This document shows, piece by piece, positions 29,594-37,581 of a stretch of DNA of 48,931 nt. The notes below the pieces were generated by a model, which was given only the letters and a program-made list of their open reading frames with translations, searched no databases and was not told the origin of the DNA. Positions within the stretch are counted from its first letter, which is position 1; each line of letters begins with the position of its first letter. The position numbers were made by a program, and so were the translations under genes. The DNA is from a virus, in the IMG/VR virus record IMGVR_UViG_3300024518_004222, positions 1 to 48,931 of that record; one strand, written 5' to 3'.

Positions 29594-29668
29594 AGGGCAT
29601 GGATGCCCCTCTCTGCTCCATGGAGCACTGAGGGGTGTCCATTTTCCTCTAACATAGAAAGGAAAGTT
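29594..29668 (+). repeat. Intercistronic hairpin-leader cassette, copy 5 (diverged)
   Basis: GGGCATGGATGCCC palindrome followed by CCCCTC...GCTCC-A-TGGAGC...GAGGGG (29621-29660) and ATTTTCCTCTAACATAGAAAGG. Same architecture as copies 2-4 with different stem sequence. Confidence 0.7.
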
Positions 29669-29884
29669 ATGGAAACTCTCGCAGGGACGCGAGTCGTGAA
29701 GAGCAGAGTCGAGCCGAACGAGCATGGCCACCCAGTGGCGATACCGTGTTGCGTTCGCGCTTATGTGCTTTTAGGCAACGGGCGAACTCAGCATTTCTAC
29801 TCGGGCCGTACCGAGAAAGAAGCTATCGCTAACGCGGTCCGGGACCTGCCCGGACTCCAGTACAATTGGAAGCGATACGACTGA
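29669..29884 (+). CDS. Small hypothetical protein, 71 aa
   Basis: ATG 29669 (METLAGTRVVKSRVEP) with AAAGGAAAG upstream. Alpha/beta pattern: CCVRAYVLLGNGRTQHFYSG then a helix EKEAIANAVRDLPG; looks like a dsRBD-like small fold, which is a guess. Followed at once by a terminator. Confidence 0.65.
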   Translation: METLAGTRVVKSRVEPNEHGHPVAIPCCVRAYVLLGNGRTQHFYSGRTEKEAIANAVRDLPGLQYNWKRYD

Positions 29885-29938
29885 GTATCCTGAATGCGGG
29901 CCTCGTAATGTACTTGGCCCGCCCTTTGGATACTTTTT
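29885..29938 (+). terminator. Intrinsic terminator
   Basis: Nested stems GTATCC / GGATAC and GCGGGCC / GGCCCGC, followed by TTTTT, starting one base after the stop codon of the 71-aa gene. Confidence 0.85.
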
Positions 29939-29960
29939 ACTTCCCCGGAAAGAGAGGACC

Positions 29961-30155
29961 ATGATGATGGTAGAACGAAATGGCTCAGTTTTCCACTGCA
30001 ACGAAGAGGAACTTGAACTTCTCAAACAGGTCGACCGAAGTAATAAGAGCTTGCAGGGCGCGGAGCATCCACTGGTCAGGGACGAACGGACGCACAACGA
30101 GGCATTGGACCGTGCTTTTTCTATCGTACTACCCCCTCCAAGAAGGAGGTCGTAA
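29961..30155 (+). CDS. Small acidic protein, 64 aa
   Basis: Three in-frame ATGs follow AAGAGAGGACC; the first is used. Helical (NEEELELLKQVDRSNKSL), ending in PPPRRRS that contains the ribosome site for the next gene. Unknown function. Confidence 0.55.
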   Translation: MMMVERNGSVFHCNEEELELLKQVDRSNKSLQGAEHPLVRDERTHNEALDRAFSIVLPPPRRRS

Positions 30156-30156
30156 T

Positions 30157-30453
30157 ATGATCACTGACGAACAAGCGAGAGAAATCGCCAAAAATCCAGA
30201 CGGGTGCGACCTTACCGAACTGGCCGATCTTGTTTATTACATCGACGCGGGCCCCTGGCGCGCAGCGCGGCGACTTTGGGGCGCCACTCCAGGATTCAAG
30301 CCCGTCATCACGGTCAGGATGATCGGAGTTTACTGCCGGTCCTGTATCAAAGACCGAAAAGCCCGACAGTCGGGAAACATCCTAAAAGCTTTTCGCCACG
30401 AGTACACGGCTGACACGATTTACAATAACCTGCCCAAATCAATTAGGTGGTGA
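30157..30453 (+). CDS. Hypothetical protein, 98 aa
   Basis: ATG 30157 follows AAGAAGGAGGTCG. Contains a CRSCIKDRKARQSG segment and helices DEQAREIAKNP and ILKAFRHEYTADTIY. Next start is 1 bp after its stop codon. No family recognised. Confidence 0.65.
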   Translation: MITDEQAREIAKNPDGCDLTELADLVYYIDAGPWRAARRLWGATPGFKPVITVRMIGVYCRSCIKDRKARQSGNILKAFRHEYTADTIYNNLPKSIRW

Positions 30454-30454
30454 A

Positions 30455-30640
30455 ATGACGAGTTCATTTGTCGTTCACGAGGCGTATTGCGGCTGTGTGG
30501 CGAAGGTCGACCCCAAGACGAGACACATTGCAAAGGTCTATCGCGCCTGTAAAGGTCTCGAAAAAGAAATCGAGAAGAACCGTAAGGGCGCCGTTGCTCG
30601 ACATCTCCGAAGAGAGCTTAAACGAATGAGGACAGTATGA
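30455..30640 (+). CDS. Small basic protein, 61 aa
   Basis: ATG behind TTAGGTGGTG. N terminus VVHEAYCGCVAKVDP, then a basic helix LEKEIEKNRKGAVARHLRR. Overlaps the following gene by ATGA. Unknown; a nucleic-acid-binding role is possible from charge only. Confidence 0.62.
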   Translation: MTSSFVVHEAYCGCVAKVDPKTRHIAKVYRACKGLEKEIEKNRKGAVARHLRRELKRMRTV

Positions 30641-30825
30641 GCAAGATCGTCAAGCGAAAAGACGGCTATTGGATCATTGGGCTCCCCAGCAATTGGCCCG
30701 ACCATGGTCCGTATGATCGGAAAGCAGACGCCCAAGATGACGAAAAGGGGTTGCTGCGAATGCACGCGAAGCATATCGCGTACTGGCAGAAGGTGGAAAA
30801 TGATCGCGCACCAGCGGAAAGCTAG
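30637..30825 (+). CDS. Small hypothetical protein, 62 aa
   Basis: ATGA-coupled to the previous gene. Beta start IVKRKDGYWIIGLPSNWPD, then helical DDEKGLLRMHAKHIAYWQK. Last gene of the plus-strand block; its stop codon lies in the loop-proximal part of a strong hairpin. Confidence 0.62.
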   Translation: MSKIVKRKDGYWIIGLPSNWPDHGPYDRKADAQDDEKGLLRMHAKHIAYWQKVENDRAPAES

Positions 30826-30834
30826 TGCGCGATC
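30802..30834 (+). terminator. Hairpin at end of plus-strand block
   Basis: Perfect 10-bp stem GATCGCGCAC / GTGCGCGATC around the last stop codon. No T-tract follows, so termination may be weak or Rho-assisted. Confidence 0.5.
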
Positions 30835-31227
30835 GGCTCAGTCCCATCACGGACATGAATCTTCAGTAGGTTGTATCACGCTCTCTTCTTTGAGATAGTC
30901 AGTATGTTTCAAGCAGAGTCAGGCGTCAACTTCCTTGGCCTCCACGGGCTATCTAACAACTTCCTCGACCTCCACGGGCCAGCCCCGAGACTTTCTCCAG
31001 ACGCCACCTATGATCTCACCTAATTCTCTTTCCATGCCTTATTCCACCTTTCATCTGCTGGCATGCACTCGGCAGAGTAACCACCACCTCTCTCCTCTCT
31101 CGCTCCTATAAATAGGAGCGAGGAGAGAGATGATGGGTAGGTCACTCTCGCCGGTGTGCCCCGACCTTAGACCAGCGATCTCGACCTTAGAGATCCCTAA
31201 GGTCCAAATGAGGTCGAAGGGTATCAG
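30835..31227. repeat. Convergent junction with duplicated gene-tail fragment
   Basis: About 390 bp with no convincing gene. Bases 30961-31008 repeat 31273-31320, the 3' coding part of the next minus-strand gene, with one mismatch; a shorter related piece lies at 30931-30950. A 10-bp inverted repeat TCGCTCCTAT/ATAGGAGCGA (31100-31121, 2-nt centre) sits mid-gap and could act as a bidirectional stop signal. Confidence 0.7.
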
Positions 31228-31851
31228 TCAGGTTGCCAAGATCCGCATGAGATCACCGTCCGCCTCGCGGTATTCCTCGACCTCCACGGGCCATCCCCGA
31301 GACTTTCTCCAGACGCCACCGGCTAGGTTGCCAATCCTCACTTCGGCCTTAGTGATCTTCTGAAGCTGGAGCGAAGGCCACGCAGGAAGCTGGTGACGCT
31401 CTCTAAGGCACTTTGGCTGCTCTCGAGAACTCCGAGCCACTTTCGTCCCGAGAGCTCGTGAGAGGCACGCTGAGAGCCCCACGGAGGAAACGACGACGTC
31501 AGCAGCCGACAGAATTGGCGACCATGTTTTCTCGATGATCCCAGGATTCTCCGCTACCAGGTCGACCAAGCCGTAGAAATATTTGAGCTTAGCGCCTACC
31601 ACCTCACGACTTAGCTCCGAATTAGGACCCAGCCAGACGTTGGTCGCCTTGTGATAGAGCCACATCGATTCTAACCAAGTGAACCAAGGTCGGATGATCG
31701 CAATCACCGTGTGATCAGTATGAGACAGCGGTAAACCGTGCCGGTCACTCCCCTGCGTACTGAAGCCGGCTTTGTGTAAGGTCTTTTTTGCAGCGTAATA
31801 CCCCGAAAGCGGAGGCGCGATTACACAGTGTGTGTCTTCGACGAAAAACAT
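31228..31851 (-). CDS. Hypothetical protein, faintly sulfotransferase-like
   Basis: 207 aa. VIAIIRPWFTWLESMWLYH after an N-terminal PPLSGYYAAKKTLHKAG recalls the PSB loop helix and 3'-PB (IxRxPxxRxxS) region of sulfotransferase-like phage proteins, but the catalytic loop is not clear. C-terminal half is basic (RALGTKVARSSREQPK). Overlaps the preceding gene by 31 bp; AAGGAG is 11 nt upstream. Its tail is partly duplicated in the adjacent intergenic region. Function open. Confidence 0.6.
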   Translation of the reverse strand: MFFVEDTHCVIAPPLSGYYAAKKTLHKAGFSTQGSDRHGLPLSHTDHTVIAIIRPWFTWLESMWLYHKATNVWLGPNSELSREVVGAKLKYFYGLVDLVAENPGIIEKTWSPILSAADVVVSSVGLSACLSRALGTKVARSSREQPKCLRERHQLPAWPSLQLQKITKAEVRIGNLAGGVWRKSRGWPVEVEEYREADGDLMRILAT

Positions 31852-32048
31852 GGTTGATAAGTCTCCTTAATTTCTCGAAGGATAGCCGGCCGAGTATCCA
31901 TGATTGGCTGATCCAGCGGAATGTGTTGAGAGGCATAAGGCCTTAGTGATTTGCAAATGACGAGTGAGTGCGAGTCAAACTGAGTTTTAATCCTACCACG
32001 AGCCTGTTTTATGCTCCCATGTCGTCTTGTGATTGTCCTCTTTCCCAT
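31821..32048 (-). CDS. Small hypothetical protein, 75 aa
   Basis: ATG 32048 is 8 nt after AAGGAG, a strong site. Very basic N terminus (MGKRTITRRHGSIKQARGRIK), then ILREIKETYQPCF. Coupled by a 31-bp overlap to the next gene. Unknown; charge suggests nucleic-acid binding. Confidence 0.58.
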   Translation of the reverse strand: MGKRTITRRHGSIKQARGRIKTQFDSHSLVICKSLRPYASQHIPLDQPIMDTRPAILREIKETYQPCFSSKTHTV

Positions 32049-32103
32049 GCGTATGCTCCTTACTGTAACGCTCGTTATACAAGGTACTTACGTTTCAAAG
32101 ATC

Positions 32104-32514
32104 TTAACCGTATTTCATGGTTTTTATCGCGGTCCGAGCCTCTTGCAACTCAGCTTTCAGTCTAGTATTCTCCGCCTGCATGGTATGCCGGCTTCCGTAC
32201 TTGACCCAGTCTCGCCAGTAGCTATCAACAAATTGGCTCTTGCGCTCCAGTTCCTTCGCCATATTGTCGATTTTCTCATTGGCTTCAGCTATCTCGGCCC
32301 ATGCGGCGTCGAGTTGAGCAGCCAAGATCTTTCCCGCGCCCCGGCCGGCTTCCAGGTCCTGCCTAGTGATCGTCAGCTTGGATTTCGCAATCTCCAACTG
32401 GTGCATTAGGATTCGCTCGCGGGTCCGGGCGCCTTCTCGTTTTTGGTACAGAGCCTCAAGGTCTGCGCGAGTGAAAGAGACAGAAATCCCCTCTTCGGGT
32501 GGTGTGTTACACAT
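32104..32514 (-). CDS. Coiled-coil protein, 136 aa
   Basis: Nearly all helical with heptad-like charge: LEALYQKREGARTRERIL, AAQLDAAWAEIAEANEKI, NTRLKAELQEARTAIKTM. Ribosome site GGAAGGAC lies 11 nt from ATG. It is one of three similar-sized coiled-coil proteins in this block (see 33514 and 33996). Function unknown. Confidence 0.68.
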   Translation of the reverse strand: MCNTPPEEGISVSFTRADLEALYQKREGARTRERILMHQLEIAKSKLTITRQDLEAGRGAGKILAAQLDAAWAEIAEANEKIDNMAKELERKSQFVDSYWRDWVKYGSRHTMQAENTRLKAELQEARTAIKTMKYG

Positions 32515-32916
32515 ATGTCGTAAGTCCTTCCATGCAAGTGGGTTACGTCGACAAGATTCGTAAGTCGTTATGTGGTAAGAAGTTAGGTGAACCGATCTGG
32601 TGAATCTGCCCTGAGCAGAAACAAGCCCCTATGATCTACATACCTAAGATATCTAGGCCATAAGCATTTATATCTCTCTCTCTTATACTTATCACTATTA
32701 TTATTATTCTAAAAAGGACCCTTTAATACTTTTGACGTAGGAGTTTAAGTTACATCACTAAATTAGAATTAAAATACATTTAGTGTTCTTTCCGCAGAAT
32801 GGGGGTTAGCCACAAGTGGTAGTCATTACGGGGTAAATTTCGACCACCCCATCCAATTAGAGGGGGAACCCCCCCGTATTTTCGCACAATAAGTGATCGA
32901 AAGGCAAATGATTGTT
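32515..32916. promoter_or_regulatory. AT-rich intergenic region with inverted repeats
   Basis: About 400 bp without a gene, clearly more AT-rich than its surroundings at 32640-32790: TCTC and ATT iterations (near 32672-32710), inverted repeat CACTAAAT / ATTTAGTG (32756-32785) and a nested 54-nt stem ATGGGG...CCCCAT (32799-32852). GGGGGAACCCCC follows at about 32862. Could hold a replication origin, promoters for the coiled-coil gene or the 3' terminator of the HNH gene. Confidence 0.5.
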
Positions 32917-33465
32917 TCAAGAAATGTCTTTCCATGTTTTTCGGCTCCTGACATTTATGATTGAGGCCGGCGAGACGCCATAATCGTTACAGCAATCGAT
33001 TGGCTTACGGGTGTCTAATCGGATCGCCCGGACCTGGTCAGGGGTGAGTTTCCCATTCCCATTCGGGATCTTGCGAAGGCACAAGTGCTCTGGCCGGACG
33101 CACGACACACTCTTGCAGTGATTAGCATGACAAACGTACTTCCCGCCCGGATCGCCGTAGAACGCATTCCAGACGAATTTGTGAGCGTACCACACCTTCC
33201 CCTCGTACACGAATTTGCCGTAGCCGTTTAAGTCTCGGGATCCACTCCAGAGGATACAACCATTTTCATCCGCTTCAGCAAGCTTATTGCGGAACGAAGG
33301 AGGCAGGCAACCCACTGGATGAATTGGATAATAGCGATGACATCGCCCGCAATACCTTACGCCATCAACGATATATACCCCATCATCAAGAGGATCATGC
33401 AAGTACCCGGTAGTGCAAGCGTCGCGGACGACCGGACAGGTGTAACCGTGGGGGACTCGCTTCAT
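32917..33465 (-). CDS. HNH homing endonuclease
   Basis: 182 aa; start at ATG 33465, with AAAGGAGAGCGAAC upstream. An N-terminal zinc-binding part (CPVVRDACTTGY, YCGRCHRYYP) precedes the HNH core: WYAHKFVWNAFYGD, VCHANHCKSVSCVRPEHLCL. A C-terminal helix-turn-helix-like DNA-binding repeat (LTPDQVRAIRLD, DCCNDYGVSPASIINVRS) ends KTWKDIS, as in phage free-standing homing enzymes. A related gene lies at 36650-37273. Confidence 0.88.
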   Translation of the reverse strand: MKRVPHGYTCPVVRDACTTGYLHDPLDDGVYIVDGVRYCGRCHRYYPIHPVGCLPPSFRNKLAEADENGCILWSGSRDLNGYGKFVYEGKVWYAHKFVWNAFYGDPGGKYVCHANHCKSVSCVRPEHLCLRKIPNGNGKLTPDQVRAIRLDTRKPIDCCNDYGVSPASIINVRSRKTWKDIS

Positions 33466-33513
33466 GTTCGCTCTCCTTTCACGTCTCACCATATGTGCCG
33501 CTGGTGATAGGGT

Positions 33514-33954
33514 TTACGAGCAAGCTTCGAGCCTTAGTTCCGCCCTTTTAATCACATCGCGCAGCCGCAAATACTCTTCGGTATGGATTACAATGGCTTC
33601 TTGGGCAAGATCCAGGTCCTTTCGCAGGAGTTTGTTCACTTTTTGTAAGCCGTTAAGCCGGCTGGAGTACTCTTCTTCTTTGCCGGCGATGATGTCCATC
33701 GCTTTTTGGTCGGCGGCCAGAGCGTCATATCTAGCGGCCTTTAGATCCTTGCGCAAGGAAGCGTTCTCTTGGTGCAGTTTTACGGCGGCAGTGAGAAGTC
33801 TCATGAGAACTGACTCTTTGATCCGAGTCGTGTATTCTTCCTTTTCGACGGCGACTTCCTGGATCAGATCAGAGACTACCTTTAGCGATTCCTGGTGCGT
33901 ATTTTTGGCACCGTTGACCAGAAACGCGATGTCGGCTTCGGAAATATGTGTCAT
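33514..33954 (-). CDS. Coiled-coil protein, 146 aa
   Basis: AAGGAGAAACATCTT precedes ATG. Helical, with VLMRLLTAAVK in the middle encoded by a 36-bp sequence found exactly at the start of the gene 37582-37929. Leader and first codons share about 30 bp with the gene 33996-34346. Function unknown. Confidence 0.66.
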   Translation of the reverse strand: MTHISEADIAFLVNGAKNTHQESLKVVSDLIQEVAVEKEEYTTRIKESVLMRLLTAAVKLHQENASLRKDLKAARYDALAADQKAMDIIAGKEEEYSSRLNGLQKVNKLLRKDLDLAQEAIVIHTEEYLRLRDVIKRAELRLEACS

Positions 33955-33995
33955 AAGATGTTTCTCCTTACCTGGTTAGTGTGTAATACCTCTCA

Positions 33996-34346
33996 TTAAC
34001 AAACTTCGACGTCGAAACCTGCGTCCTTGATCGCCCTGTAAAGTGCCTCGCACTCTTTGATGAGAATCTCCTTGGCCGCCTGGGTGTTTTTCAGGCTTGT
34101 CTTAAGTCGTTCTTTCTCCAGCCCTATTCGAGAGCACTCCGCGCGGATTTGAGTGACATCCTCAACGAGACACTGGTCCAGCGGGGGATCTTGTCCTTGG
34201 CGAAAGACCCGTGTGGCTTCCTCTAACCATACCATTCGGGCGATTTCGTTATCGAGATTGTCGGTATCCTCCGTCGCTGTGTGGCGTTTTTGCTTGGCGA
34301 GAGCAATCAGGTCCGAGATGTTAGCTTGCAGCTTTTCTAATGTCAT
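33996..34346 (-). CDS. Coiled-coil protein, 116 aa
   Basis: AAGGAGAAACACCTT precedes ATG, in a leader almost identical to that of the 146-aa gene. Helical: LEKLQANISDLIALAKQK, IGLEKERLKTSLKNTQAA, ending DAGFDVEVC. Unknown function; located just downstream of the prim-pol gene. Confidence 0.66.
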   Translation of the reverse strand: MTLEKLQANISDLIALAKQKRHTATEDTDNLDNEIARMVWLEEATRVFRQGQDPPLDQCLVEDVTQIRAECSRIGLEKERLKTSLKNTQAAKEILIKECEALYRAIKDAGFDVEVC

Positions 34347-34403
34347 AAGGTGTTTCTCCTTACCTAGTTAGTGTAAAAAAGTTGTCCAACACTCGCTTTC
34401 AAG

Positions 34404-36650
34404 TCAATGAAGTTTAATGGGCCCTCGGCGGACACGGAGTGACGGTCGACCGGCCTTCCCCCCCTTGGCTGGCAGGGTAATCATTTCGATGTGATCGAAT
34501 TCCATGAGTTGTTCAATGACGGCATTTTTGTCGTGCGTCTTCATTCCCTTAAGGGGCTTGAACGCTAAAGCTCTCTTAACGAGTGTCCCATCGGCAGGTA
34601 AAGCCCGGTAAACGTCACGCATGGGGCCGATAAGCGGATTGGTGTTCATCCGGTCGAGGTTGCGAATCTGTACGCGATTCGACCGCTTGACGATCGAATA
34701 AGCCCAAAGTTCATCCCTCAGTGAGATTTTGAGGTCTGAGTCCGAGTCTTGATTGAAATCGTGACCGGCGCAGGCTCGGATTATGGCCAGCTTGGTCACT
34801 TTCTCGCCGGTCCGCTTCCAGATCGCCTTTCGCCAGTCGTTTTCATTCTCTGATTTGCTATCGATCGCGGCGCAAAGCTGTTCGTGAAAAGCTGATGCGT
34901 CGGCGTCCATTGGGACACGAATCCAGTTCGGGCCGGCTAGCGAAACGAGATTGTCGTTACTGCGCCCATAATCGCGCCACAGCCGAAAGTGTTCAATCAC
35001 TTCAGGGGGTATTTCGATGTCGTTATTGGGGATCTTCCGCTTGTTGTCGGCAGCTTCCTCGAATAATAGGCACCGACCCATGAACCCATCATCGATCACC
35101 CCTCGGTCGAGGGACCGAAAGAAGGCCTCGGGGGTACTCGTCCCGTAGAACGACATACACGGGTACGGCACGGGGTCGGCCCCGCGCCCATCCTTCACAA
35201 TCGTGGGCTTCCAGGCGACCTTATCAGACTCCGTGTAGAGAATCATGAGTGTGGACAGGATAGACCGCCCAATGGGTGTCTGAGCCCATCTGGTGAGGCT
35301 TGAGCCCATTTCGTCGATGTATGCCATTCGGACCGGTTCGGCTTGCAAGAGCTTGAACAAACCCACGTGAGAACCCACATCAACACCGGCAAGCATGTCC
35401 GCATTTACTAAGTCGAATAGCTCCATTCCCACGGTCCGGGGCTTATCCTTACCGGCGCCCGTCTTCCCCAGGCCGATCGAATAGAGGTTAGTCCGAGTGC
35501 CGTACTCCGGATTAAATGCCCGGTGGCCGTAAAAGGTCCCGAACAAGGGGAGCATCGAAGCGATGATCAGTTCTGGATTTGTGATGGGGCTACGCCACTT
35601 AACCACGTCGAATAGCTGGCGCATAATGGGCGGCATGTCAGTGTACACCCGTTCATTCATCGGAGCCCATAGCTCGACCTCTTCACCCTCTTCCTCTTCG
35701 TAGAAAGCGGTCACTTCGACTGGGTCTTCGACGCCGGGAGGCGCATGAGGAGGCGCATCATCGGGCGCATGAGGAGCATTGGCCACTCCCTTAGTAAGTG
35801 GCTCGGGGTCCACGGGCAATTGTCCGGTATTGAGCATGTTCCAGCAAATCTCGCCCAGGATGTGGTCATTGGCGAGCATCGCCTGGACGTCATCGATTTC
35901 GAACCGCTCGCTCGACTTGGCGATTCGATCGATTTCCTTCTGATCCATCGGGGGTTGACAGCGAGCCAAATTGACTTCCCAGAGCGCTGCGAAGACGGCA
36001 TTCGTGTCGAGCCCCAGGTTTCGGAGGTAGCCAGCCAGGGTGATTAGGGTGTTATCCCGGGTCCCCTCGAGGATCGGCCCCTGAGGAGGCTCGCCGCGAT
36101 CGACGCGTTCGGCCGGCTCATGAATCTTGGGTACTTTTTGTGAGTTCCCTTGAGCCATTTCGATCAACCAGTCCGGCGCCAGGGGCAGACGGGTGCGGCA
36201 TGGAGGCGATTCATCCCAGGAGTAAGGCTTCCCTCCCACTTTGGACGGCGAGGCCAGGATGTAGCCCCCGGTCGACCGCACATCTACGTTGGGTGCGATC
36301 TTGCCGGCGCTGTTTTTGACTTCGATCCCATCAGGGAGCAGGTAGAGGAAGTGTCGCCCCCCGCGCGGGGTGTCCTGAATGGGGGCCTTCATCAGCTCCT
36401 CCAGTTGCCCCGGCTCGAGGGACTCTAGCCAGTCCTCTCCGCCCGGGTCGATGTCGACGATGAGCAGGCCGGCTGCATGGAGGCCGATATTGTACATCGG
36501 CTGCATCGTCCACCAACTGTGTATCTGCTCGACATCCGCTGTGGCGTCCTTGCAGCCGTGAGGAGTGACCGGCGTCTTCTCGCCGGGCGCGCAAGGAAAA
36601 ATTTCAAATTCATGTTCTGCCCATGATTCAGCTGCCTTAAGATTCGACAT
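34404..36650 (-). CDS. Bifunctional primase-polymerase / AAA+ helicase-like replication protein
   Basis: 748 aa. Residues 1-165: archaeo-eukaryotic primase (prim-pol) domain with the catalytic acidic motif LLIVDIDPGG (Asp66, Asp68), GGRHFLYLLP (97-106) and NVDVRSTGGYILASPS (121-136). Residues 190-260 form a helical linker like PriCT. Residues about 330-700: ATPase with Walker A GLGKTGAGKDKP (393-404) and Walker B AYIDEMG (443-449), like the DUF3987/helicase half of other phage replication proteins. It primes and probably unwinds DNA at the phage origin. Its ATG overlaps the upstream stop by 1 nt. Confidence 0.9.
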   Translation of the reverse strand: MSNLKAAESWAEHEFEIFPCAPGEKTPVTPHGCKDATADVEQIHSWWTMQPMYNIGLHAAGLLIVDIDPGGEDWLESLEPGQLEELMKAPIQDTPRGGRHFLYLLPDGIEVKNSAGKIAPNVDVRSTGGYILASPSKVGGKPYSWDESPPCRTRLPLAPDWLIEMAQGNSQKVPKIHEPAERVDRGEPPQGPILEGTRDNTLITLAGYLRNLGLDTNAVFAALWEVNLARCQPPMDQKEIDRIAKSSERFEIDDVQAMLANDHILGEICWNMLNTGQLPVDPEPLTKGVANAPHAPDDAPPHAPPGVEDPVEVTAFYEEEEGEEVELWAPMNERVYTDMPPIMRQLFDVVKWRSPITNPELIIASMLPLFGTFYGHRAFNPEYGTRTNLYSIGLGKTGAGKDKPRTVGMELFDLVNADMLAGVDVGSHVGLFKLLQAEPVRMAYIDEMGSSLTRWAQTPIGRSILSTLMILYTESDKVAWKPTIVKDGRGADPVPYPCMSFYGTSTPEAFFRSLDRGVIDDGFMGRCLLFEEAADNKRKIPNNDIEIPPEVIEHFRLWRDYGRSNDNLVSLAGPNWIRVPMDADASAFHEQLCAAIDSKSENENDWRKAIWKRTGEKVTKLAIIRACAGHDFNQDSDSDLKISLRDELWAYSIVKRSNRVQIRNLDRMNTNPLIGPMRDVYRALPADGTLVKRALAFKPLKGMKTHDKNAVIEQLMEFDHIEMITLPAKGGKAGRPSLRVRRGPIKLH

Positions 36651-37273
36651 TAAAATTCCTTGTACGTCTTTCTATTGAGGATGTTTCTTATTGTGCTTCT
36701 TCCAACTCTAAAAGCCTGAGCAATCGCCCTTTGCGATCTTAGGTCCGCGCGAATTGCCAAGACTTGCTCTCTAGTTAAAATACGCTTCTTCTTATTTGAA
36801 GCTTTTCTGTTTTCAGAGGAGTTGCGCACTATCGAGATGTCGATATCTTTCCAAGATCTACCACACTTTATGCTGTTAATCGCCTGTAAACTGACTCCAT
36901 ACGCTTTCGCAATAGTAAGATACGGTTTTGGATCGTTTGCAATCTGCCTCGCTTTTTCAAGTGTTAGTTTTGATACACCGCGCCCTTTCTGAATCATGTC
37001 GTGAACGTTTTCTCGTTGTGTCCCAAGAAAGATATGATCTGGATTAACGCAATGTGGGTGATCACAATGATGACAACAGAAAAGTTTATTCTGAATTTCA
37101 CCGACAAGGATCGTATAGATTACGCGATGAGCCAGTTTATCTGGACCATTCCAGTAAGCTCTTCCGTATCCAGTATTGAAAGTGCATGCCATCCATCTCC
37201 AACATCCGTTTTCACATGAGATGTCGATTTTCTCTTGAAATCGTTTTGGCAGGGCGCTAAATGGCTTCGACAC
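36650..37273 (-). CDS. HNH homing endonuclease (GTG start)
   Basis: 207 aa; GTG 37273 behind GGAAGGAAT. HNH_3-type core: LAHRVIYTILVGE, CCHHCDHPHCVNPDHIFLG, TQRENVHDM. Two C-terminal helix-turn-helix repeats follow (ARQIANDPKPYLTIAKAYGV...CGRSWKDI and REQVLAIRADLRSQRAIAQA...NRKTYKEF). It ends overlapping the prim-pol start, a favourite insertion site for free-standing homing genes. Confidence 0.9.
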   Translation of the reverse strand: MSKPFSALPKRFQEKIDISCENGCWRWMACTFNTGYGRAYWNGPDKLAHRVIYTILVGEIQNKLFCCHHCDHPHCVNPDHIFLGTQRENVHDMIQKGRGVSKLTLEKARQIANDPKPYLTIAKAYGVSLQAINSIKCGRSWKDIDISIVRNSSENRKASNKKKRILTREQVLAIRADLRSQRAIAQAFRVGRSTIRNILNRKTYKEF

Positions 37274-37323
37274 ATGATTCCTTCCAAGCTTTTCTGTTCG
37301 TGTCTGCTAGTATCACAATCATG

Positions 37324-37515
37324 TCAAAAGTCCTCCTCTGTTGGTGATGTTCCAGACACTCTCGCCACGGATTCGAGCGATTTCCATGCTCCGATGATCT
37401 CTGCTGGCGTGTAGCCCATTTCCTCGGATGTGAAGTGATCTGATACGTGATTCCATCGACCTTCAGTGGCAAATTCAAGCATTTGCAAAATCAGCGTTGC
37501 CTGTGATACGTTCAT
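37324..37515 (-). CDS. Small hypothetical protein, 63 aa
   Basis: ATG 37515 (MNVSQATLILQMLEFA) after GGGAGG is preferred to an ATG 18 codons earlier. Helical: TSEEMGYTPAEIIGAWKSLES. Unknown function. Confidence 0.62.
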   Translation of the reverse strand: MNVSQATLILQMLEFATEGRWNHVSDHFTSEEMGYTPAEIIGAWKSLESVARVSGTSPTEEDF

Positions 37516-37581
37516 TTTTTTCCTCCCTTTTAAAGGTAAGCGAATTCGAGCGATTTCTTTTAGCGTCATGCGGCACTTGTA

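Noticed and set aside
24742-29668. CRISPR array
   Set aside because: The repeated units are separated by whole genes, contain hairpins and vary in sequence; no spacers of regular size and no cas genes.
30904-31023. 39-codon ORF (MFQAESGVNFLGLHG...) in the convergent junction
   Set aside because: No ribosome site and made mostly of the duplicated gene-tail fragment.
32799-32852. Mini tRNA-like fold ATGGGG...CCCCAT
   Set aside because: Only 54 nt, no T-arm; better described as a nested hairpin in AT-rich DNA.
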